Part shown: positions 36,690-48,359 of the stretch, one piece after another
How the letters are laid out: each line of letters starts with the position of its first letter
Position numbering within the stretch: the first letter of the stretch is position 1
Assembly (NCBI GenBank): GCA_016946835.1
Contig: JACVTC010000029.1
Span: 70,001-134,000 of the forward strand
DNA from: Neocallimastix lanati (nom. inval.)
Lineage: Eukaryota; Neocallimastigomycota; Neocallimastigomycetes; Neocallimastigales; Neocallimastigaceae
DNA: 64,000 nucleotides
Direction of reading: 5' to 3'
The notes under the pieces: model-generated
What the model was told of the DNA's origin: nothing
The model's database searches: none
Seen by the model: the letters and a program-made list of their open reading frames with translations, nothing else
Program-made: the position numbers and the translations under genes

Positions 36690-39520
36690 TCTTTCTTGGT
36701 AAGATGATGAATTGGCATTGCTATGTTTGAGAAGTTCTTGATAAAACGATGGTAGTAGTTTCAGAACTTGATGAATGATTGGATTTCCTTTATTTTGGTA
36801 GGAGTTGACCAGGATATAATGGCCTCAAGCTTTTGCGGATTAGTCTTGACACCTTCATTGCTGATAATGTGGTCAAGGAATTCCACTTCTTACTTGTGAA
36901 ATTCATAGTTGGAAATTTTGTCAACAAGCTAGTTATCGATGAGTAGCTGTAGGACAGTTTGTACTTGCTTACCATGTTCTTCAAAATTTTTTGAATAAAT
37001 GATAATATCATCTAGGTAAACTTGAACGTACTTGTTGATGACATAACGTAGAACAATACTAATTATTCTTTTAAAAACAGCAGAGGCATTAGTGAGCCCG
37101 AAAGGTATCACTGTATTTTCAAAGTGTCCATATTTGGTACGGAAAGCGGTTTAAATTTGTCGCATTCTCGTATTCTAATAAGATTATAAGCGATTTTTAG
37201 GTCAAGTTTGCTATAAATTTTCGAACCTTTCATATCCTCGAAAGCAACAGTGATTAAAGGGAATGAGTTGGAATTCCGTAGGATTTGTTGATTTAATTTT
37301 TGGTATTAAATACATAGGCGGAGCTCAAATTTTTCTTCCTTTGAAATAGGACTGGGTGCGCATTTGAAAATATAGATCTTCTAATGAACCCGTTGGTTAG
37401 GTTGTCCTTTTGAAACTTTTGTATCTCTTCGTCCTCTTTTTTGGACATAGGATAAATTAGACAGTAAAAGAAAGTGGTATCCTACTTCAACTCTATGGCA
37501 CAGTCATACGGCCTATGCTTGGGCAGAGTGTTGATCGATTTTTCTTTGGATGCTTCTATCAAAGAAGAATAGTATTTATTCATTAATCTTCAGTAGTTAA
37601 TTTTAAGTCATCTGGAGTATTGGTCTTTTTGTATTTAATACTAAGGACTCAGAGATGTCTCGAACTTCCCCTGTAGGGTTGTCTTGTCGGTAAGACTAAG
37701 GTGTTTTCCGTAGGGTCGTCTTTCAGATTCTAGCTTATAATTTTCGCTGGCTAAAATTTCTCCTATATAAATTCCGGAGGGTAGTCCTGAAATTCCTTAA
37801 GATGGTTGATGATAATCTTCACTGGCAAAATTCTCTCTTAAGGAATTTTCGGAGTGTAATTCTGGTAGCTCTAGTTGAGGATTATTTCCGCTGGCTGAAT
37901 TTTATCTTAGAGAATTTCCGGAAGGTTGAGAGCATCTGGTTACAATAGATTTGTTATCTTTTGGTTTAATAAATAGTTCTTGTAGTCCTTTATTAGATAT
38001 TGGTCTTTTTAAATTGGCTCCTTCATTAATGGCGATGATTATTAGGCGTCTTCCTTTTCGTAGGTTAGTCAAAGCGGTTTTTTCCAAACAATCTATGTGG
38101 TACGTTTTCCCTGGTCAGTTATGATACGTAGGGTTGGCCAGTATCCAATTACTTAGACAAGTAAAATTTTCCTATATGCTAAAATTTAATTCAGGAACCA
38201 ATTTTGTCAGTGTAGTTTTTATATTAGAGCATGTAACCAAACAAATTTAAATTTCTTTAGATCGTGTTTGATCCATAGGGTTGTTTATTTCTTTGAAAAC
38301 AACAAAATTTTCTGGTCCTTCTCTTGTTATGAATTTCTCTTACAAACATTATAGTTCGGAAGGAGTTATTGTGGTTTGAAAAGATTTTGTTGGGCCTTCT
38401 GAAGTTTCCTTTTTTTGACGTAAGGTTGTCTTTAGTAAGAGCCATCCCTTTTCCCAAAAAGGAGATAATTGTTTGTGCTTCTTTCGATTATCTTTCTTAT
38501 CATTTTCGCCTCTTTCTTTTTCGTTTACTAAAATTCTGTATTCTTTACCAAAAAATCCTAGCAAAGCGGCAACTAAAGCTCGGTTGTCTTGTTAGCTTTT
38601 TTTTTTTTTTTTTCCAGCTTCTTACCGTAGAATCTCTTCTGGTCAATGACGCAACGGATTAAACATTGGGTTAGGTCCTTCAGGGAGATCTTCATAGGGC
38701 TGTCGGACTATAGATTTATAAATTCTTTATGTACTGATGGTTGAACTTAATAATTTAGAATAACTTTCCTTTGTTATTTAGTACAACCGATTGCCCTGAT
38801 AAGTCGGTTAAACTCAGAAATGCAGTCATAAACCCTTCCCATTCGTGCTAGGTAGGTAGGGGTAAGGTTTAGAGTATCGTGTATTAAAAGTGTTCTTTTA
38901 TATTAAAACAAATAGTGAATGTAAATAGTTTGGCTATTTTGTCATGAGAGCCTTTAAATACGAAAGGGATGTTAATATTTACATTCTCAGTCATGGTACG
39001 TAGGGTTGGGTCTTTTCCAATTACCTTGACTGATGTAACCTTTTCCTTTACGTTAATCTTTAATTCTTTGACCAATTTTGGAGGGATTACGTTTATAATG
39101 GAGCGTGGATCTAAACAAATTAAGACTTCTTTGCATCTTATCAGATCCGTAGGGTTGTTGATAGTTCCAATGAGAACAACAAAATTTTCTGGTACCTGTT
39201 AACTTAGAGACTTCGCTTACTAACGTTGTGCTTGGTAAGGGGTTTTTATTGCTTGAAATAATTCTTCGTCTTCTGAAATTTCCTCTGTCCGACGTAGGGT
39301 TGTCATTCTAGTGAACCTTCCCTTTCTTTTTCCCATTCGTGCTAAAGTTTTAGGAGCTTAGATTTCATTAGTTCCTTATCTTCTTCTAACTGGAAATCAG
39401 CCCTCATTTATTCAAATAATTTTGCTATGTCAGGGCGTCTTAGGTTTACTTCTGGGTACCACAAAGCAGCACTTCCCCTTAAGCGGTTTGTAACGTACTA
39501 TACTTTTACCTGTTGTAAAG
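36690..39520 (-). pseudogene. Gypsy-type (Ty3) gag-pol remnant 3
   Basis: Read on the minus strand from 39,520. A capsid-like part comes first (RLRGSAALWYPEVNLRRPDI, then MRADFQLEEDKEL near 39,380-39,490). Protease-region segments follow at 38,884-39,190 (INNPTDLIRCKEVL, DPRSIINVIPPKLV). A Lys/Glu-rich gag tail is at 38,257-38,564, like that of remnant 2. A linker of degenerate ~70-bp repeats lies at 37,690-37,930. The RT runs from about 37,330 to 36,690: KLDLKIAYN region, MIPFGLTNASAVFKRI, the catalytic YLDDIIIYS at about 37,003-37,028, then HHLTKKDV. There is no integrase. Frameshifts and stops throughout make it inactive. Confidence 0.85.
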
Positions 39521-39578
39521 GATGAAGAAAGATATTTGAATAAGACTATTATGTACAAAAATCACAACTTTTAACATA

Positions 39579-39579
39579 A

Positions 39580-39618
<39 letters not shown>

Positions 39619-39619
39619 T
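39579..39619. repeat. (ATA)n microsatellite
   Basis: About 13 uninterrupted trinucleotide units. Confidence 0.95.
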
Positions 39620-39639
39620 TACAACCAGATTTTGATTTT

Positions 39640-40400
39640 ATTGAAAAAGATTATTGTACAGTGATTATTGATGTTTCCATTGTACTAATGAAAAATGAAA
39701 GTAATGAAATATAAAGTGAAATTCAACATCAAAAGAAAAATAATTATAGTAAAGGACTCAAACCTTTACCAATTATGAAAAAAGAGAAAATCTTTATGAT
39801 ATTTCAAAAGATTCTTATAGTAATAATAAAACCTCAAAATCCTAAGAAAGTTTCATCTGTTAAATGTAAAACTAATAAGAATAATGAAGAAAATTCAGCA
39901 GAAGAGACTATGCTGTAAATAATAAAATAATGTGAGGTATTGAACTTTAAAAATCATAAATAAATAATAATAATTCTCTACAAACAATTACAACTTCAGC
40001 TGCAGCTTCTAATTCAAGTCCTTTTTATATTAACAATTATAAAAGTGTTACAGAATAGAGAAAAGAAATACAATCTGAAAAAGAAGAATTAAATACCTAA
40101 TCATCAATATTATTAAATGGTCTTCACATTAAACTACCAGTGTTACAAAATCATACAATACAAAATCAAGAAAGGTAATTAAATTATAAAAAATCACACG
40201 TTCAAAATCAAATTGAAAAATATATTTTTAATTAAAAAAAAAATAATTTAATTAAATATTCTCCATTTGTTTCTTCTAATATCTTAAATTCATCCAAAAA
40301 ATATAAAAAATAATTGACAAATAATTATAATTAGTTTTAATAATAATCATGTTCCTTCAAAAGGTTCAGTCGATTCTAATTATTAATAAAAATTCAGTGA
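39640..40400 (+). pseudogene. Unidentified decayed coding sequence, left half, split by LTR-B#1
   Basis: Protein-like frames with stops occur: DFDFIEKDYCTVIIDVSIV at about 39,629-39,690, then PKKVSSVKCKTNKNNEENS near 39,843-39,900, and Gln/Asn/Ser-rich stretches to 40,400. After the LTR-B#1 insertion, similar Gln/Asn-rich text resumes at 50,456 (e.g. ELPHSQQQTGNKQQQ near 50,566-50,610). This suggests one older gene or element interrupted by the insertion. No domain is recognised. Confidence 0.4.
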
Positions 40401-40405
40401 AAATT

Positions 40406-40611
40406 TGTTAGAAACAAAAATATAAAGCTTTATAGTTATATTAATTAAAGAGTAATGTAATATATATTAATATATTAGTGTATGATAGGTGAACAATAAT
40501 AATAATTAGCTACAAATTATGTTAACTATAAATACCATAAAAAAGAACAAAATTATGTATATAACTATTCTTTATTCTTAAATAATAAAAAAGAGATTTC
40601 TACTTTTCACA
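40406..40611 (+). repeat. LTR-B#1 5' LTR
   Basis: 206 bp, starting TGTTAGAAAC and ending TTCACA. It matches 50,262-50,450 and, inverted, 51,027-51,232 and 60,099-60,319. Confidence 0.9.
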
Positions 40612-40648
40612 GATAAAGAGTCTCAACTCTTCAGTTGAGCTATCAAAT
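40612..40648 (+). promoter_or_regulatory. Primer-binding site of LTR-B#1 (half tRNA-Lys type)
   Basis: The sequence after the LTR, GATAAAGAGTCTCAACTCTT followed by CAGTTGAGCTATC, reads on the opposite strand as TAGCTCAACTG...GAG followed by TTGAGACTCTTTATC. That is the D-arm through the anticodon loop of a tRNA-Lys with anticodon CUU (one change, A to T, in the loop region). Copia of Drosophila and yeast Ty5 use the 5' half of an initiator-Met tRNA in the same way. Confidence 0.7.
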
Positions 40649-40895
40649 AAAGTTAAGTTGAAATAAATATTCATAATATTTTTTTTATATCATTCATAAT
40701 CAAACTAATAACAATATATTTTTATTATTCTTATAATATTCATTATAGAAACAAAATATAATAATCATTATTAATAAGCAAACATCACAGAACAAAATTG
40801 AGTGTTTTGAGGATATAAGATGTTAATTAAAATTTATACTTTAATATTTCATAATTAAAGTATATCTTGTAATAGTACAAAGTTATTATTAATTT

Positions 40896-41095
40896 TGTTA
40901 AAATATATTTACTATATTTCATTTTATATTAACCAATCAATTAGCTTAATAAATAATATTCAGGTATAAAAGCTTTCTAAATGAATATGTTTTTCTTTAG
41001 TTCTATTTTATAAAAAAATATATTAATAAATAATAAAATATCTATAATATAAATAAATTAAACTATTATTTAATTATATAAACATTAATGTGTCA
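40896..41095 (+). repeat. Copia 1 5' LTR
   Basis: Begins TGTTAAAATATATTTACTAT and ends ATTAATGTGTCA. Confidence 0.9.
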
Positions 41096-41098
41096 AAA

Positions 41099-41127
41099 GA
41101 TTAAGAGTCTCAATCTACTAATTGAGT
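41099..41127 (+). promoter_or_regulatory. Primer-binding site of copia 1 (half tRNA-Lys type)
   Basis: GATTAAGAGTCTCAATCTAC followed by TAATTGAG is complementary to CTCAATTAG...AGATTGAGACTCTTAATC, the D-arm-to-anticodon-loop part of tRNA-Lys(CUU). Confidence 0.7.
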
Positions 41128-41326
41128 TTGAATTAAAATAAAGTTAAGTTATAATATAAATTAAATTTTTCTATTTTTATTTTTCAATAAAACCAAAGAA
41201 CTAATAAATTATTGTTTTTATTATTTATTGTATTTTATTTATTACCGAATCAAATCCATAAGAAATAAAGATTTTTTTTAATCAACAATAAATAAAATTA
41301 TAGTTAAATTGTTAAATAATAAAATT

Positions 41327-41561
41327 AATATCATCAAGATGAAAAATTTATTGTCAACTGATGATATTAATATTAAAAGAAAATAAAAATGATATCATCA
41401 AGATGAAAAATTTATTGTCAACTGATGATATTAATATTAAAAATAAAATAAACACAGTATCATCAAGATGAGAAATAAATAGTCAACTGATGATACTAAT
41501 ATTAAATTAAATTAAATCTAATATCATCAAGATGAGAAATAAATAGTCAACTGATGGTATT
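41327..41561 (+). ncRNA. Four-hairpin tandem array in the copia 1 leader
   Basis: There are four units of ~64 bp, with stems at about 41,327-41,368, 41,391-41,433, 41,456-41,497 and 41,520-41,560. Each has an outer stem AATATCATCA/TGATGATATT around a ~22-nt loop containing AAGATGA...GTCAAC. Unit 3 changes to GTATCATCA/TGATGATAC, a paired A-T to G-C replacement, and unit 4 uses a G-U pair (TGATGGTATT). Pairing is thus kept while sequence changes, which supports a structured RNA. The position, between primer site and gag start, is where packaging, dimerisation or translation signals lie in retroelements; the actual role is unknown. Confidence 0.75.
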
Positions 41562-42060
41562 TAGATAAATTTGAAACTAAAATATTATTAATATAAAAAA
41601 TATAATTAAATTAAAGTAATAATAAAAAAACTAATTATATGTATTAAATAAAATTTTGAATAAATCACATTATATAATATATCAAATATATTAAAATGAA
41701 ATTATAAAACTAATCAATGAATAAAAAATAAAAAATCTAATCAAATAATAATCACCTTTTATTTAATCAAAATTAATAATAAATTAAATAATATAAATGT
41801 CTTATTTATTAAAGTTTGGTATTACAATACTAAATGAGATAAAAATAGTAACAAATTAATGAAATCAAATTTAAGTAAAAATTAAAATGAGAATTTTTAA
41901 TATAACAAATTAATACTAATAAATTAATAAAAATTAACAGAATTAAATATTATAATATTTTTTTAAAACTACTAAAATATTTTTATTAATTGAGATTTTA
42001 AAAAAATATATAATTAATTTAAAACAATAATAAAAATTTTAAATTTCAAAAGTACTCGAA

Positions 42061-45000
42061 ATGGCTGGAAGAAGAAGAAACCAAGAATAAGTTATCAACC
42101 TCACCGGAGAAGATATTACACATAACGGAATAACCTTTAATTATTCCGAAAATTTCAACCAAATTACTGAACTAAATACAGAAAACTACCCTGGTTGGAG
42201 AAGAAAAATTCTGTATTTGCTAACAATAAATAAATTAACCAAATATGTCCTTCATCCAATTGTAAAGAAGTTAAGAAAGAGAGATATAAGAGAAGAATTA
42301 ACAGATTACCCGGAGGATCAATTTGATAGTTCGTTAGTTTATGAAAAGAACACTAAAAACATTGATATAACTAACGACATCACGGCCAAATGGATTATCA
42401 TAAATGGGCTTGGAGAACAAACACAAAAACTAATAAATGGAAATGAAAAGACCGCTTTTCAAATTTGGAACATCTTCCAAGAATCGTTTACCAAAAGCAA
42501 GGAAAGAAGAAAAATCGAAATCCAAAACAAAATTGAAACAATGAAGTTTGACACCAAGACCGATATAAATATATTCATTGCCAATTTGCAAAATTTAATA
42601 GACGAACTTGAGAAAATTGACAATGACCTTAGTATAAATACAAAAATCGGCATTCTAAATAGATGCTTACCTGAAGATCTAAGGTGGATAAACGTCTTTC
42701 AACATAAGAGTTGGGAATCATGCTGCTCCTATGTTAAGGAAATCATCCCTAATATCGTTTTATCTAATTTAAAAGAAAAAAATTCCATTCAGGAAAACAA
42801 CAATAATAATGTTCTCTTCAATGCTGAAACAAGAAAGAGCAAGAATTATCGAAACAATAATAGAACTAAAGGTAAAAGAAAAAGTCTCAAAAGGAGTAGT
42901 GGAAGATGTAACTATTGTGGAAGAAGAGGACATTACTTCTATGAATGTAAATTCAGAAAAAATAATTTATATAAAAATCAAAACAAAAATAAATTTAATA
43001 AAAGAACTAAAAACAAAAGAAAATTTCAAAACGATTTTAATTATGTGAACACTAATGATGCCTCTTCAAGTAATTATGACACAATATACGCAGATGCCTT
43101 TACTAAAGATTATAATACAGAAAATAATATTGAATTAAATTACTGTAACGTTGAAAAAGAATTTTTAAATGAAGATAGTGACAAAAACTTTCTTTCATGT
43201 TGGATTTTGGACTCCGGTGCTTCAATCAATATCACAAGCAATCTTAATCTTCTAATAGACATAAAAAAATGTAATGAAGAAATTAATCTAGCTAATGGAC
43301 AAATAATTACAGCTGTCCATAAAGGAAAATTTAAGGGGTATGTAAACAACAATGAAGTAATACTTAATGAGGTATACTACTCTCCAGCCATCAATAAAAA
43401 TTTAATATCTATATGCAAATTACTAAAAGAAAATTATAAAATTGTTTTTAATAATTCAAATAATAAATCATATGCAATCATTTACGATAGCAATGATAAA
43501 AGAATAGTTAACATCACTGCAACCAAGACTAATACATTTAAAATTCGGTTTTCCAATAATAAAATAAATCTCAATAATAATAACCATCAACATAATAATT
43601 TAGAAATAAATTTCACTACACTAGATGCTGCAAAGAGATTAAATTTATGGCATAGAAGATTATGTCATTTTGATATTAGTCATATTAAAAACAAATTATT
43701 AAAACTTAATACACCAGTTAATCAATGCCCAATTTGTATGAATTCAAAACTTAAAAATAAAGCATATAAGCAAGCAACAAATAAGTCGAAACATATATTT
43801 GAATTACTTCACATGGACTTGGTTGGTCCTCTTCCTGAATCACTTTATGGTAACAAATATCTTTTTACAATCCTCGATGACTATTCACGCTATGGATGGA
43901 CTTTGTTTTTAAAATCTAAAAGTGACACCTTTAACTCATTTTACAATTGGTTTTTAAGTATTAAAAATAAGTATAATACTAGAATTATATATATTCGAAC
44001 GGATAATGGTACAGAATTTTGCAATAATAATTTTAATTTATTCTTTAAATCTTATGGTATCAAACATCAGTTAACTGTACCATATAACCCACAACAAAAT
44101 GGAAGGGTGGAACGATTCAATGGCACCCTAATTAATTCCGCCAAAGCTATGCTGAATGACTCTAAACTTAGTCACCAATTTTGGGAAGATGCTACCTCTA
44201 CTGCTAATTATATACATAATCGCATTCCACACAAAGGAATAAATATGAAAATACCTTATGAAATAATTAACAAAACAAAGGTCAACTATTCAAATATTAA
44301 AGTATTTGGATGCAAAGTTTATTTCTTTATTCCTAAAGTCTTTAGATCTAAATTCGATAACAATACTAAACCAGGGATTTTTCTAGGATACTCTGAAAAT
44401 CCATCAGCTTACAAAATTTTAGATATTACTACTAATAAAATAATCCTATCTAGATCTGTTGCCTTTTTCGAATCCAATCCTGGAAACAGTTATCTTAAAG
44501 AATGCTCAACTGAATTTTCCAATTTTATTCCGGATCACGAAATCAGGGGAGATAATACAGATAATACATACTATAATAAAAATACATACGATACCAATAC
44601 ATATAACATTAATCATAATATTCAACAAAGATTAAATAAAATTGATTATCCAGGTTCTAAAGAATTTTTTAATTCAGAAAACATCCTAAGTAATTCACCA
44701 ATATTAAATAATAGCAATATACAAAACATATACGAAGATATAATCAATAAAAATAATTCTAAGAATAAAAGAAAATATAACAAAAAACAAAGAAATAATA
44801 ATTACAGTAACAATAATAGTAACAATAACAATGAAAATATCAATAATAATAACCATAACAATAATTTCATTAATAATAATACAAATAATAATAATAATAT
44901 AAACAATAATAATATTAATAATAATGACATAACCAATAATAATTTTATCAATAATAATAATATAAATAATAATAATAATAATAATACAAATAATAATAAT

Positions 45001-46884
45001 AATAATAATACAAATAATAGTAATAATAATAATACAAATAATAGTAATAATAAAATTAGAATTAATAATAATAATAGCCAAAATATAGAAGATAATAATA
45101 ATAAAATAAATGATAATACAGCCAATAAAACAATCAATAACAATAATAATATTGAAAACAGCAGAGTAAATGACAACACAATTATCAATAAAAATTATAT
45201 TCAACGTAATAGAAACGAAATTATAAATACTTTATTGACTAATAACAATTCATTTAAATTAAATAATATCGAGACCAATAATAAAAAAAGAACTATGAAT
45301 ATTATAAATGAAAGTAATAACAAAAGAAGAAAGACAACAAATACCTTAAGAGAACCAGAAAATTATAAAGATATTCAAAATTTAATCGATAGAAAAGAGT
45401 GGATTAATGCAGTAAATGAAGAATTAAGCAATATGAAAAACTTAAATGTATTTAATACAATTAAATATATACCCAAAAATGCCAATGTAATTTCCTCACG
45501 ATGGATCTTCAAATATAAAAGAAATGCGAATGGCGAGATAACAAAAAGAAAGGCAAGATTGGTAGCACGAGGTTTTACCCAAGAATTTGGAATAGACTTT
45601 CATGATACTTTTGCACCAACGTTAAAACACGACTCTATCAGAATTTTAACTTCAATTGCTGCCCAAAATAATTTTAATATAGAACAAATCGATATAAACG
45701 CTGCTTACCTTAATGCCAAGTTAAGTGAAAATATTTATATGAAACCTCCAGAAGGTCATCCAGATTTTAATAGAAAATACTGGAAATTAAACAAGGCTAT
45801 ATATGGTCTGAAACAAAGCGGACGAGAATGGAATAAAGAAATTAATAAATTCTTAACTAAAATAGGACTTAGAAGAATGGTAAGTGAACCATGTATATAT
45901 GTAAAAAACGATAAAAATAAAAACATTTTATGTATCGTCGGTATTTATGTTGACGATATTTTAATCGCTGGAAAAGAGAATGAAATTAAATGTATAAAAG
46001 AATATTTCAAAAGAAAATATAAAATAAAAGAAATTGGCGACGTGGATTTCGTTATCGGAATAAAATTTGTTAAACACAAAAATGGATATTTTATGCATCA
46101 AAGAAGATACATTATAGAGGTTTTAGAAAAATTCAATATGAATAATGAAAAACCATTAAGGAATACAAAACCAATTACGGACGACAAACTTAGAAATATA
46201 AAGTTTAATCAAACTACCTACCGAAGTGCAATAGGAAATTTACTCTACATTGCTATATGCACCAGACCTGATATTCTATTTTCGGTAAGTAAAGCAGCAC
46301 GAAAATCAAATAATCCGAATATGGAAGACTGGAACAATGTCGTAAGAATACTAAGATATCTTAAAGGAACAACGAGTTACGGGATAAACTATACAAGGAA
46401 ACTAGGAATAGAAGCCTTTGTTGATGCCGACTTTGCAGGAGATACTGAAACCAGAAGATCAACAACAGGTTTTTTAGTAACCATGGGCAACGCACCAACT
46501 AGCTGGTGTTCCAAGCTACAACACTGTGTGTCAACATCTACTGCAGAATCGGAGTATTATAGTCTGAGTGAATGTGGCAAGCACTGCATTTGGTATTTAA
46601 ACTTAATGAAAGAATTATATTATAATATTAAATGTATTAAAATAAAAATAGATAACAAAGCTGCCATATTCAATAGCAAAAATCAATCCATTAATCCGAA
46701 GACAAAACATATTGATATAAGAATTCATTATATTAGAGAAATAATAAATAAAAATTTTATAAAATTAGAATATATTCAATCTCAAAATAATTTGGCCGAT
46801 GGATTCACTAAATATCTGAATAACACTCTTATGGAAAAATTCAGAAATTCTTTATTATATAAAATTGAGGATTTAAAATTTTAA
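42061..46884 (+). CDS. Copia 1 gag-pol polyprotein with one early TAA
   Basis: From ATG 42,061 the frame has a TAA at 42,088-42,090 and is then open for about 1,600 codons to 46,884. Domains in order: Gag capsid-like region (ITFNYSENFNQITEL, then LDELEKIDNDL), CCHC zinc knuckle CNYCGRRGHYFYEC (about 42,907-42,948), aspartic protease WILDSGASINIT (Asp at 43,210) and GAG-pre-integrase with H-H...C-C (WHRRLCHFD, then CPIC). The integrase core follows (HMDLVGPL, RTDNGTEF, NGRVERFNG, i.e. D,D,E). Then come a ~200-residue Asn-rich linker (44,560-45,340), reverse transcriptase with YVDDILIAG near 45,946 and RNase H (DADFAGD, STAESEYYSL, KHIDIRIHYIRE). All key residues are present. The stop aligns with a Gln in copia 2. 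Confidence 0.92.
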
Positions 46885-46951
46885 TTCTAAAAAAAATATA
46901 GTTAAAATTAAACAAATGTAACATTGAAACGAAGTTACATTTGAGGAGAAG

Positions 46952-47140
46952 TGTTAAAATATATTTACTATACTTCATTTTATATTAACCAATCAATTAG
47001 TTTAATAAATAATATTCATGTATAAAAGCTTTCTAAATGAATATGTTTTTCTTTAGTTCTATTTTTAAAAAAATATATTAATAAATAATAAAATATTTAT
47101 AATATAAATAAATTAAACTATTATAAACATTAATGTGTCT
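46952..47140 (+). repeat. Copia 1 3' LTR
   Basis: Matches 40,896-41,095 with about 97% visible identity apart from one 10-11-bp deletion. Confidence 0.9.
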
Positions 47141-47829
47141 AAAAAATATTAATAACAATTTAAAAAATTTTTTTTAAAAAAATTATATTATTAATAATAT
47201 TTATAAAGATAATATTCAGATAATTAGTACAAAATTATTTAAATTATATTATTTGAATTATTTGATAGGAAACCTTAAATTCTTTAAATATTAATAAAAT
47301 ATTTGAAAAAAAATAAAAAATAAAAAATGTATTACTGTAAATGATATTTATTTTAAATATCTTAAAAATAACAGAAAATAATGGATTATTTGAGAACAAA
47401 ATAAAAGTCTTCATGAATTAAAACAATTAAATAATAAAGAAACACTAAAAGAAAACTTTTTATAAAATACTAAAGGAGAAAATTTACATAATTAATATAT
47501 AAAAGTATTAAAAATTCAGATTATAAATAAATATCCATATTTGATTGAAATCTTCTGGTTTGAAAGAAATATAAATAATCATTAAAGACTGATACCAACC
47601 TTTAAGAAATATTCTAATAATCAAATATTTTTTTGTGATAACCATATCATAATAAACAATGATAGATAAAAATGTTGTTAGAAGATTAAAAAAAAAATAT
47701 ATTAATGATATAATTTTTTGGTGCTTCAAATTAAAATATAAATGGGAATCATGTAAATATTAATATATAAAAACAGAAGTTAATGAATTAAATGCTATTA
47801 AAAAATGATTTCATTTAGTACTGCATTAT
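47141..47829. other. LTR-B#1 body, AT-rich, no domain recognised
   Basis: Resumes the outer element after the nested copia. Only weak Lys/Asn/Ile-rich frames were seen. Confidence 0.4.
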
Positions 47830-48259
47830 AAATTCTTATCGAATCTTGTTTATGTTAGGTTCAAAGGTTTCTTTATAATCTATGACGTATTCTTGTATAA
47901 ATCCCTTTACTACTAATCTTGATTTTCTTTTGCTTATTTCTCCTTGTTAGTTGTGTTTAAATTTAAAAATTAATCTTGATGATATTAAGTTTGTATTCTT
48001 AGATATCATCATAATTATTTGATTTGTGTATTTTTTTTAATAATTTCTTTTTTTTGTTACTTGAATTTACCATGAAGTTTTCATCTCTTTTTCTTTTTCC
48101 TAAATATATAGAGGATTCTATGTTGAACAGTTCGTTATTCAATAAGCTATTGATATTTCGTTGTTTATTGTTGTTTGAGTTACTGTTGTATAGGTAATAG
48201 CTGACTTTATTTGAATTATTGTGATTGTTTTTATTATTGTAAGTGATCGTTAATACCAT
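47830..48259 (-). pseudogene. Antisense copia pol fragment
   Basis: On the minus strand from 48,259 comes an Asn-rich linker end (NNSNKVSYYLYNSNSNNN, KRKRDENFMVNSSNKKKK). Then, with a stop, follow SSRLIFKFKHN and SKRKSRLVVKGFIQEYVIDY and KETFEPN. These equal the N-part of copia RT (SSRWIFKYKRN..., RKARLVARGFTQEFGIDF in copia 1). The palm and RNase H are missing. It lies opposite to LTR-B#1 and is thus a separate insertion or rearranged piece. Confidence 0.75.
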
Positions 48260-48359
48260 AAAAACCTATAAATGGATTTGAGGGTATCTTATATCAAATA
48301 AATATATTTACCCATAAAAGATTTTTGACAAAGATTTATTTAAGAAATTATCTCCTTCA

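Larger units (their letters stand above)
40896..47140 (+). mobile_element. Copia element 1 (Ty1/copia), near-intact, nested in LTR-B#1
   Basis: The 5' LTR is 40,896-41,095 and the 3' LTR is 46,952-47,140. They differ at about five bases plus a 10-11-bp indel and the last base. Between them are a primer site (41,099), a leader with a four-hairpin array (41,327-41,561), one gag-pol frame (42,061-46,884) and a polypurine tract TTGAGGAGAAG just before 46,952. No clear 5-bp target duplication is visible (flanks AATTT and AAAAA). The high LTR similarity implies a fairly recent insertion. Confidence 0.9.

Noticed and set aside
41327-41561. CRISPR-like array
   Set aside because: Repeats are imperfect palindromic units with decayed similar spacers, in a eukaryotic retroelement leader.
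44704-45204. Antisense poly-Ile and poly-Leu frames
   Set aside because: Reverse strand of the AAT-rich Asn linker of copia 1 gag-pol.
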